From an uncultured bacterium (GTDB lineage: Bacteria > Bacillota > Clostridia > Lachnospirales > Lachnospiraceae), in NCBI GenBank assembly GCA_947086625.1, contig CAMTZV010000018.1, positions 1 through 9,600 of the forward strand: a DNA stretch of 9,600 nt. Direction: 5' to 3'. Position 1 is the stretch's first letter, and every line of letters begins with the position of its first letter. This document shows positions 1-4,911 of the stretch, in pieces. The notes below the pieces were generated by a model. The model was not told the DNA's origin, made no database searches, and worked only from the letters and a program-made list of their open reading frames with translations. Made by a program: the position numbers and the translations under genes.

Positions 1-1060
1 GCTGTTGCCCTGCGCCGGACTGTGCGGCCTGCCCGGCTGTCTGTGCCTGCTGTCCGCCCATCGCAAACAGGTTCTGCGCATTCATGCCGCCGCCCGCGTT
101 CATCGCCATGCCCATACCCATAAACCCGGCCATCGCGCCGGAGGAATTTGACGCGGCTGCTCGCATTGCGTCCGCCTGTGCGCCGACGAGCGTCGCGCCC
201 GCCATATTCGGGTTCTGCAATGCCGCCGTGCGCTGCATCTGCTTGATCATCTCCGCGTCCTCGTCGGGAAGCGTGACGGAGCCAAGCGCGATGCTGACGA
301 CCTTTAAGCCGCGCAGCTCACCCCACTTCTTCGAGAGCGCGTCGTTCATCGCATCCTCAAGCTCGGTGTTGTGCGCCACAATCTGGTTCGGGCGCATCTC
401 CAGATCGGAGAGCCTTCCGAACGCGGGCTGCAGAGCGCTGATAAACTCCGTTTTGAGCTGTCCGTCCAGCGTATCGCGCGTGTAGTCCTGCTCGACGTTG
501 CCGCACACATTCGCGTAAAAGAGCAGCGGATCGGCGATCTTATACGAGTAGACGCCCGAGCAGCGGACGGAGACATCCACGTCCAGCCCGATCCTGGAAT
601 CGACGACGCGGAACGGAATCGGGTTGGGCGTCCCGAATTTGTTGTCGACCAGCTCCTTTGTATTGAAATAGTAAACCCGCTGATCCTTCCCTGTATCGCC
701 GCCGAACGTGAAGCGCCTGCCAACGGTCTGAAATGTCTCTATGATGCTCTGGCCAAGATTCCCCGTAAAGATGCTTGGCTCGCTCGAGGTGTCGTAGCGG
801 AATTCGCCCGGCTCGGCGCATACCTCCACGACCTTTCCCTGCTCCACGATCATCATGCACTGGCCGTCCGCCACGGCGACCACGCTGCCGTTTGAGATAA
901 TGTTGTCGTTTCCCTTTGTATTTGAGGAACGCCCGCTCGTGCGCTTTTTCCCTTTTGTGACCATGACATCCTTTTCCATCGCCTCGCAATAGAAAAACTC
1001 CTTCCACTGATCCGCCAGTGTCCCGCCGAGCGCGCCCGCTCCAGCTTTGATAAGTCCCAT
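1..1060 (-). CDS. SPFH-domain protein, COG4260-like (3' end outside window)
   Basis: Partial protein, 353 complete codons visible. It starts MGLIKAGAGALGG, followed by a WKEFFYCEAM segment and a core (about residues 60-260) that reads as an SPFH/band-7 domain: a Gly-rich early beta region, an EPGEFRYD segment, then NPIPFRVVD and a repeated beta/alpha pattern. The segment from about residue 275 is Ala/Gln/Met/Gly-rich and low complexity. In the COG4260 family (stomatin/prohibitin-like, Bacillus YdjI-type) such a linker normally leads to a C-terminal zinc ribbon, which here would lie beyond position 1. The family has been linked to membrane microdomains and envelope stress, but the biochemical role is not settled. 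The start is supported by an AAAGGGG ribosome site 6 bases upstream of the ATG. There is no signal peptide, so the protein is probably cytoplasmic or membrane-associated. It lies 115 bases downstream of the GHKL kinase gene on the same strand, so it may be read from its own promoter or by readthrough. Confidence 0.88.
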   Translation of the reverse strand, partial: MGLIKAGAGALGGTLADQWKEFFYCEAMEKDVMVTKGKKRTSGRSSNTKGNDNIISNGSVVAVADGQCMMIVEQGKVVEVCAEPGEFRYDTSSEPSIFTGNLGQSIIETFQTVGRRFTFGGDTGKDQRVYYFNTKELVDNKFGTPNPIPFRVVDSRIGLDVDVSVRCSGVYSYKIADPLLFYANVCGNVEQDYTRDTLDGQLKTEFISALQPAFGRLSDLEMRPNQIVAHNTELEDAMNDALSKKWGELRGLKVVSIALGSVTLPDEDAEMIKQMQRTAALQNPNMAGATLVGAQADAMRAAASNSSGAMAGFMGMGMAMNAGGGMNAQNLFAMGGQQAQTAGQAAQSGAGQQ

Positions 1061-1091
1061 AAGATACCCCTTTCTTTTTATCTGTTGCACT

Positions 1092-1116
1092 GCGGCTGCG
1101 CCCGCGGCGCTGCCGC
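1092..1116 (-). promoter_or_regulatory. GC-rich hairpins in the leader of the SPFH gene
   Basis: The leader just upstream of the SPFH ribosome site can fold. GCGGC at 1104-1108 pairs with GCCGC at 1112-1116 around a 3-base loop, and another GCGGC at 1092-1096 could pair with the same arm as an alternative. On the minus strand the hairpin is followed by an A-rich stretch rather than a T run, so it does not look like an intrinsic terminator. It could be a structured 5' leader. This rests on visible complementarity only. Confidence 0.3.
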
Positions 1117-1128
1117 TGCCTTCCCCTT

Positions 1129-1157
1129 ACTTTACTGACAGTGTAGCGTATCCGTCC
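1129..1157 (-). promoter_or_regulatory. Weak candidate promoter for the SPFH gene
   Basis: On the minus strand two possible -10 boxes lie in the gap: TACACT (1145-1140) and TAAAGT (1134-1129). Neither has a good TTGACA-like -35. With a 17-base spacer, the -35 position for TAAAGT is GGACGG (1157-1152), which overlaps the repeat pair at 1151-1180. A poor -35 next to a repeat pair is compatible with an activator-dependent promoter, but the call is tentative. Confidence 0.3.
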
Positions 1158-1180
1158 ATGAAATTGCATGTACCGTCATG
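1151..1180 (+). promoter_or_regulatory. Candidate LytTR-type direct repeat between kinase and SPFH genes
   Basis: TCCGTCCAT (1151-1159) and ACCGTCATG (1172-1180) are imperfect direct repeats separated by exactly 12 bases, a 21-base period. By eye they match the general LytTR half-site pattern [TA][AC][CA]GTTN[AG][TG] at 8 and 7 of 9 positions. The region also carries three CATG words ending at 1160, 1170 and 1180, 10 bases apart. The right arm overlaps the stop codon of the kinase gene. The repeats read on the plus strand, opposite to the SPFH gene, which weakens the link to that gene. Confidence 0.35.
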
Positions 1181-2525
1181 AATCGACCCGGATCTGCGCC
1201 GAATCGACAGTTTCTCCGTAGCTTTCCGGATTTTCGCATTGCCGCGCCGCCCCCCCCCTTAACGAAACACGCAGGATAAAGCGGTGATCCTTTGCGGAAA
1301 ACGAATACAGCCCGCCGTACTGCTCCACAATCGCGCAGATACTCTGCACGCCGATTCCGTGCCCCGGTTCGCCCGTGACCGGAATCCCATGATAAAACAC
1401 AACGTCATCGCCGCACGTATTGACGATCTGCACAAAGATTGTCCCGTTTTCCTCATACGCCGACACCTCGATCTTCGCACTCTTTCCGTCTTTTTGTACC
1501 TTCCGACAGGCGTATATCGCATTCTCGAGCGCGTTGGAGAGCAGCACGCACAGATCGTTTTCGGAGACCGCGATCACCTGCGGGATATTTGCCGATATCT
1601 CAAATGCGACGCCGGATTTTTTTGCACGCTCCGCAAACGAAGAAAAAATCAGGTTCGCCGACTCGTTTTCGCAAAACGGCACAACCACTGCCGCATCGAT
1701 TTGTGAGCAGATCCTCCGGATATATTCCTGCGCCTGCACGCTTCGGCCGTTTTCCATGCATGAGAGGATGTACTGCATGTGATGGCGCATGTCGTGGCGG
1801 TAAGCCCTCGTCCTGCGCTGCGCCTCCCGCAGAGCATCAATCTCACAGACGGCCTGCGTCACCTGTAAATCCAGACTGTCGCATGTCTCCTCGAGCTGTC
1901 CGCGTATCCGCCCCTCCTTTGAAATGTAGTACACAAAGGCCAGATACGCCCCGCTGCACACAGACGGCATAAATTCCGCCACGAACAGTCCTCCCTCGAA
2001 AACGAGGTTTGTATAGACGCGCGTCGCATAGTCAAAGCAATAGTAGACCGCCGGCACCAGTCCGAAGCACACCTGCACCGACCGTGGATAATGCGAGAGG
2101 AATCGCACCGGGCGCGCAGCAAAGCGCAGCAGCAGAATCAGCATCGGCACGGTCAGAAGAAGCTCCGCGAGATCCTCTGCCATCTGTCCGCCGCTGCATA
2201 TGACTACAAGAAGAAGCGCCAGCCAGTGGCGGAGCTGACAGCACAGATACGCGGTCAGCACCGAAATCACCGGCCAGAGAATTTTTCTGCCGAGCAGGCA
2301 GAGCACCACAGCCAGCGGCAGATGTGTGACAAGCGGATACAGCCGCTCTACAAGATCCGCATCAACCCGGAAATACAGGATTCCCTGAAGCAGAAAGATC
2401 ACCGCCATAACGGCTTCAAAGAGCAGCCTGTTTTTCCGCGTCCAGCAGATATCACAGAACAACGCGGAGAGAACCATGCCGAAAATCCCCACGGAGATCA
2501 GATTGAAAAGACGAATCACGCTCAT
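1176..2525 (-). CDS. GHKL-type sensor histidine kinase (AgrC-like)
   Basis: 449 residues, membrane sensor kinase that would autophosphorylate and pass phosphate to the LytTR regulator encoded just upstream. The N-terminal 200 residues hold about six hydrophobic segments (near 5-25, 36-52, 68-96, 100-135, 150-163 and 180-200), as in AgrC-like peptide sensors. A helical linker (about 205-240) leads to the phosphoacceptor motif YRHDMRHH with likely His244. The ATP-binding domain has the N-box SNALENAIYAC (Asn331 and Asn335) and the glycine box GEPGHGIGVQS (385-395). No classical DxGxG box is evident, which is normal for this kinase class. The gene starts with an ATG overlapping the regulator's stop as ATGA, implying translational coupling. 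After the catalytic domain there is an unusual hydrophilic tail of about 27 residues that begins within a run of nine G. The ligand is unknown; a peptide is inferred only from family resemblance. Confidence 0.9.
   Translation of the reverse strand: MSVIRLFNLISVGIFGMVLSALFCDICWTRKNRLLFEAVMAVIFLLQGILYFRVDADLVERLYPLVTHLPLAVVLCLLGRKILWPVISVLTAYLCCQLRHWLALLLVVICSGGQMAEDLAELLLTVPMLILLLRFAARPVRFLSHYPRSVQVCFGLVPAVYYCFDYATRVYTNLVFEGGLFVAEFMPSVCSGAYLAFVYYISKEGRIRGQLEETCDSLDLQVTQAVCEIDALREAQRRTRAYRHDMRHHMQYILSCMENGRSVQAQEYIRRICSQIDAAVVVPFCENESANLIFSSFAERAKKSGVAFEISANIPQVIAVSENDLCVLLSNALENAIYACRKVQKDGKSAKIEVSAYEENGTIFVQIVNTCGDDVVFYHGIPVTGEPGHGIGVQSICAIVEQYGGLYSFSAKDHRFILRVSLRGGAARQCENPESYGETVDSAQIRVDS
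1250..1258 (-). repeat. Nine-G homopolymer inside the kinase gene
   Basis: The coding strand carries nine consecutive G, read as AGG GGG GGG G within the kinase codons for Arg-Gly-Gly-Ala just after the ATP-binding domain. Adding or losing one G does not give an early stop: the +1 frame stays open to a TAA at 1132-1134 and the -1 frame to a TAA at 1127-1129. Length change would therefore replace only the C-terminal tail. Confidence 0.8.
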
Positions 2526-3259
2526 GACACGAACACCAGCTCTCTGTTCAGCGCATACGCCAGATACGACTCCTTGATCTCGGTATATTTTCCGTGCGGG
2601 ATCGGGACGTTCACATCGCCGCTCATCACAATCGTTTTATAGGAAATGCTTTTGACATACTCCATATTGACCAGATACGAGCGGTGCGGGCGCAGAAAAT
2701 TCCCATAGGGCAGAAGCTTTTTGCACAACCCGTCCATACCCCCGCCACCCTCGAAAATCTCGCCGTTTTCCATATGAAAGATCAGTGTGCGCCCCATGAC
2801 CTCACAGTACACGAGCTTTTCCAGCTCGATGCGCCGGATGCCGCTTTTGGAAAACAAAAGAAGGCTTCCCTGTCTGGCCCGGTTACACGCCGCGACAACC
2901 GAATCCATCAGCTCAAAAAACTGCGCCTCGCGGACGGGCTTCATCTGATAAAAATATGCGCCCACTGTGTAGGATTCCACCGCAAATTCGGCGGATGAGG
3001 TCAGAAAAATAATTTTTATATCCGTGTCATACTGCCGGATCTCCCTTGCCACATTGATTCCGTTTTGTCCGGGCATGAGGACGTCCAGAAACAGAATATC
3101 CCAGCGCATGCCCTTCTCGATTTCCTCGAGCACCTCCAGTGGGCTATGAAACATCGCGCAGGCAATTTCCTGGCTGCATGCTCCGCAATATTTTTCAAAC
3201 AGAACCCTCATTTCCTCCAAAACGGTCGGATCATCGTCACAAAATGCTGCTTTTATCAT
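2522..3259 (-). CDS. LytTR-family response regulator (AgrA-like)
   Basis: 245 residues, cytoplasmic transcription regulator. The receiver domain (about 1-120) starts MIKAAFCDDD with the acidic Asp8-Asp10 cluster. The phosphoacceptor is Asp59 in DILFLDVLMPGQNG, followed by FLTSS (switch Thr/Ser) and the conserved Lys107 in YQMKPV. Residues about 135-235 form a LytTR DNA-binding domain, with the typical IEKLVYCEV-like entry (here LEKLVYCEV), the NFLRPHRSYLVN motif near 187-198 and YVKSI. The start was set at 3259 because the receiver fold begins there and AGGAGAGGG precedes it. An upstream in-frame ATG at 3319 would add 20 residues without a receiver-like sequence. It is the first gene of a two-gene operon with the GHKL kinase; the regulator-first order differs from the agrBDCA order of staphylococci. 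Repeats with LytTR-site geometry lie upstream at 3428-3457, suggesting autoregulation. Confidence 0.92.
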   Translation of the reverse strand: MIKAAFCDDDPTVLEEMRVLFEKYCGACSQEIACAMFHSPLEVLEEIEKGMRWDILFLDVLMPGQNGINVAREIRQYDTDIKIIFLTSSAEFAVESYTVGAYFYQMKPVREAQFFELMDSVVAACNRARQGSLLLFSKSGIRRIELEKLVYCEVMGRTLIFHMENGEIFEGGGGMDGLCKKLLPYGNFLRPHRSYLVNMEYVKSISYKTIVMSGDVNVPIPHGKYTEIKESYLAYALNRELVFVS

Positions 3260-3312
3260 GTATGTATTCCCTCTCCTCTGTGCCGACGGACATAGCGGCA
3301 TATAATTTCCAA

Positions 3313-3341
3313 TTGACACCCCCGCCGGTTTTCGTTAAAAT
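3313..3341 (+). promoter_or_regulatory. Sigma-A-type promoter for the surface protein gene
   Basis: TTGACA (3313-3318), a spacer of exactly 17 bases, then TAAAAT (3336-3341) on the plus strand. The -35 is a perfect consensus match and the -10 has one mismatch to TATAAT. Transcription would start near 3348 and leave a leader of about 140 bases before the ATG at 3487. That leader contains the minus-strand promoter candidate and the LytTR-type repeats. Confidence 0.65.
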
Positions 3342-3389
3342 TTATTCCGTAAATACAGCTTCGGGTAAAGGCCGCTCAGGCTACTTTGT

Positions 3390-3417
3390 ATCATACTATA
3401 TCCCGGAGCGCCAAAAA
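3390..3417 (-). promoter_or_regulatory. Candidate activated promoter for the regulator-kinase operon
   Basis: On the minus strand TATGAT (3395-3390), or the adjacent TATAGT (3400-3395), can serve as a -10. A poor -35, TTTTTG (3417-3412), lies 16 bases upstream of TATGAT. The near arm of the LytTR-type repeat ends at 3428, ten bases beyond this -35. A weak -35 directly next to a LytTR-type site fits an activator-dependent promoter. The transcript would have a leader of roughly 120 bases before the regulator's ATG at 3259. Confidence 0.4.
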
Positions 3418-3427
3418 ACCATTTTGC

Positions 3428-3457
3428 GCGGACGGTCGCCGAAACTGCGCAAACGGT
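3428..3457 (-). promoter_or_regulatory. Putative LytTR binding site (21-base direct repeat)
   Basis: On the minus strand ACCGTTTGC (3457-3449) and ACCGTCCGC (3436-3428) are direct repeats separated by 12 bases, a 21-base period. Extending each by three bases (GCA) gives 12-base units that agree at 10 of 12 positions. By eye the arms match the published LytTR-type half-site pattern [TA][AC][CA]GTTN[AG][TG] at 8 and 7 of 9 positions. They point toward the LytTR regulator gene and sit just upstream of its candidate -35. Binding by the adjacent regulator is inferred. Confidence 0.5.
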
Positions 3458-3486
3458 ATGTGTTTCGAAAAACGGAGTGATACAGA

Positions 3487-4377
3487 ATGCATATGAAAAT
3501 AAAACGAACCGGCTGTGCGGCGCTCACCGCGCTCCTCATACTCACGAATGCGATTACGATATCGGCCGAAGACGCGCCGGAAATGCCGGAGAATGCCGTG
3601 ACGGCTGACACCGCTGCGGAGGCAGACGGTGAAAAAAATGACGGACAGACGGACGATGCCGCAAGCCCCGGGGCAGATGACACGCTGCCGCCGGACGCCG
3701 GGACAATGGAGGAACCGTCCTCCGCTTCCCCCGGCACGTCAAGCGGGGAGGAAATGTCCGGCACGCCGGAGCAGACGGATCCGCAAAGTCCCGATGCATC
3801 AAAGCCCGGGGAAAGCGGGACAGGACCCGGAGAAGACGAGGCGGGCCATGACCGGCCAAAGCCCGTGCGGCCGGACGGCAAGGACACGGACAACGCCGGA
3901 GGCAGCGCAGCAGACACAGGGACGGAAAAGACAGGCGCAGAAAAAGATTCCGTGTCCGATACAAAAGCAAGCACGGCAAAGCATCCCGTTACGGATGCAA
4001 AGGCAGGCACGGCAAAAAATTCTGCGGCCGAGGACAAGACGCGCGCACCCGAAAAAAGCGGCGCGGCACAAAATCCCGCGGCGGACGGAGGCGATCACAC
4101 ACCGTCGGCACAAATCCCCGTAAAAAAAGCCGGAGAAGGAGATACCCCGGCCCTGCCCGATCTGCTGCCGGACGACGATCTACATACGGATTCAAAGGAA
4201 GACCTGCTGCTCGCGCAGGCCGGCCGCACAGGAAACGCACCTTCTTTGCGCCCGGACCGCACAGAATCACCCGCGCGAACCGGAGGATACAGCCACCCTC
4301 CGCTGCTCCCTGCGGCTGCCGCTGTAGCGCTTTTTTGGATCTGCATCGCCGGGGCGAAAAAATTCTCCAAAAAATAA
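3487..4377 (+). CDS. Low-complexity secreted surface protein with C-terminal membrane anchor
   Basis: 296 residues; no known family recognised. Residues 1-26 look like a signal peptide (basic MHMKIKR, hydrophobic AALTALLILTNA, then TISA as a likely cleavage site). Residues 27-270 are almost entirely Asp, Glu, Ala, Gly, Pro, Ser, Thr and Lys, without aromatic residues until the end, as in an extended, disordered stalk. A 12-residue unit repeats at 158-169 and 170-181. The C-terminus has PARTGG (262-267), a hydrophobic segment (about 274-290) and the basic end KKFSKK. This is the order of a sortase sorting signal, although there is no canonical LPxTG; it may instead simply be a membrane anchor. 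The ATG at 3487 has GGAG 9 bases upstream; a second in-frame ATG at 3493 is possible. The gene is divergent from the LytTR operon and has its own consensus promoter. Function unknown; a stalk or shield on the cell surface is inferred. Confidence 0.75.
   Translation: MHMKIKRTGCAALTALLILTNAITISAEDAPEMPENAVTADTAAEADGEKNDGQTDDAASPGADDTLPPDAGTMEEPSSASPGTSSGEEMSGTPEQTDPQSPDASKPGESGTGPGEDEAGHDRPKPVRPDGKDTDNAGGSAADTGTEKTGAEKDSVSDTKASTAKHPVTDAKAGTAKNSAAEDKTRAPEKSGAAQNPAADGGDHTPSAQIPVKKAGEGDTPALPDLLPDDDLHTDSKEDLLLAQAGRTGNAPSLRPDRTESPARTGGYSHPPLLPAAAAVALFWICIAGAKKFSKK
3958..4029 (+). repeat. Two tandem 12-codon units in the surface protein gene
   Basis: The two units encode DTKASTAKHPVT and DAKAGTAKNSAA, identical at D, K, A, T, A and K in the same positions. 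A degenerate continuation beginning EDKTRAPEK follows. This suggests that the stalk grew by short tandem duplication that has since diverged. Confidence 0.6.
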
Positions 4378-4422
4378 GTTTCATCACTCCCTCCGGTCGA
4401 TTCGTGCCGCCCTCCCCATTTT

Positions 4423-4442
4423 TTCGACAAAACGAATATAAT
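4423..4442 (+). promoter_or_regulatory. Candidate promoter -10 of the small lipoprotein gene
   Basis: A perfect TATAAT lies at 4437-4442. No good -35 exists at 16-18 bases upstream, where the sequence is C-rich. Directly in front of the -10 is a small inverted repeat, TTCG (4423-4426) and CGAA (4433-4436) around ACAAAA. A perfect -10 with a missing -35 suggests an activated promoter, or use with an unusual sigma factor. No intrinsic terminator is evident between the surface gene and this point, so readthrough is also possible. Confidence 0.45.
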
Positions 4443-4449
4443 AAAAAAT

Positions 4450-4464
4450 GCGGCTAAGAGCTGC
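4450..4464 (+). other. Short hairpin at the predicted 5' end of the lipoprotein mRNA
   Basis: GCGGCT (4450-4455) can pair with AGCTGC (4459-4464) around AAG, six pairs including one G-U. It starts about 8 bases after the TATAAT, so it would sit at the very 5' end of the transcript. An ATTTTT run follows a few bases later, so it could also act as a weak terminator for readthrough from the surface gene. Evidence is base complementarity only. Confidence 0.3.
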
Positions 4465-4498
4465 GCACAAATTTTTCAATTTATCAGGAGGATGAAAC

Positions 4499-4840
4499 AT
4501 GAAAGCAATGAAAAAACTGGCTTCCCTTTTGCTTGTGGCGGCGATGTGCCTGTCCATGGCAGCGTGCGGGGGCCCGGACAAACAGCCCGCGATCGACGCC
4601 CACAACAAGGCGGGCGACGCCATCAACGAGCTGTCCGAAATCATCAACGCCGACCCGGAAGCATATTCCGAATACCTGGAAGAGATGAACACATTGGTTG
4701 ATCTGATGAACCAGTGCGGAGCTCTGCTCGAGAGCGACAGCGACGAGCTGGATCAGGAGGCGCTCGACGAGTGGGTCGAAAAGTGCGGCGAGGTCGAACA
4801 GTGGGCGAAGGACGCCAGGGCCGAGCTGGAAGGCAATTAG
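4499..4840 (+). CDS. Small acidic lipoprotein, function unknown
   Basis: 113 residues. The N-terminus has MKAMKK, a hydrophobic stretch and the lipobox SMAAC with Cys23, so the mature protein of about 91 residues should be lipid-anchored on the outer face of the membrane. The mature part is strongly acidic, rich in Glu, Asp, Ala and Leu, with no Pro after the first few residues. It reads as two or more amphipathic helices, possibly a helical bundle. Two Cys residues (in NQCGALL and EKCGEVE) are about 30 residues apart and could form a disulfide. A perfect AGGAGG (4486-4491) 7 bases before the ATG fixes the start. It precedes the clostripain-like lipoprotein gene by 71 bases with a terminator between them. 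No family recognised. A role as a partner or inhibitor of the protease is only a guess from proximity. Confidence 0.85.
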   Translation: MKAMKKLASLLLVAAMCLSMAACGGPDKQPAIDAHNKAGDAINELSEIINADPEAYSEYLEEMNTLVDLMNQCGALLESDSDELDQEALDEWVEKCGEVEQWAKDARAELEGN

Positions 4841-4857
4841 TGTACACTGACAAATGC

Positions 4858-4895
4858 GGCGGATGCAGACAAACCCTCATCCGCCCTTTTCTTTT
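4858..4895 (+). terminator. Intrinsic terminator between the two lipoprotein genes
   Basis: GGCGGATG (4858-4865) pairs perfectly with CATCCGCC (4878-4885) around a 12-base loop, followed by CTTTTCTTTTC. It lies 17 bases after the stop of the small lipoprotein gene, and the ribosome site of the protease gene (AAAGGAG) follows almost at once. No clear separate promoter for the protease gene is visible in the gap. Partial termination, giving more lipoprotein mRNA than protease mRNA, is therefore likely. Confidence 0.75.
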
Positions 4896-4911
4896 CTGAA
4901 AGGAGAATGAT

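Noticed and set aside
540..1169. Open frame of 209 codons on the minus strand overlapping the SPFH gene.
   Set aside because: Out of frame with the clear SPFH protein; the translation is Arg/Gly-rich with no domain, typical of a shadow in GC-rich DNA.
3260..3319. Twenty extra N-terminal codons on the LytTR regulator, from the ATG at 3319.
   Set aside because: The receiver fold begins at MIKAAFCDDD and a good ribosome site precedes the ATG at 3259. The extra part would extend into the promoter region.
3458..3496. A 12-codon frame (MCFEKRSDTECI) overlapping the start of the surface protein gene, considered as a leader or signal peptide.
   Set aside because: No ribosome site in front of it and no AgrD-like features. 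Its overlap with the next start could be chance.
4144..4170. LPDLLPDDD in the surface protein considered as a sortase motif.
   Set aside because: It lacks the TG of a sorting motif and lies some 50 residues before the hydrophobic segment.
4378..4436. Intrinsic terminator after the surface protein gene.
   Set aside because: A T run is present near 4419-4424, but only a 3-base stem (CGG/CCG) could be found before it.
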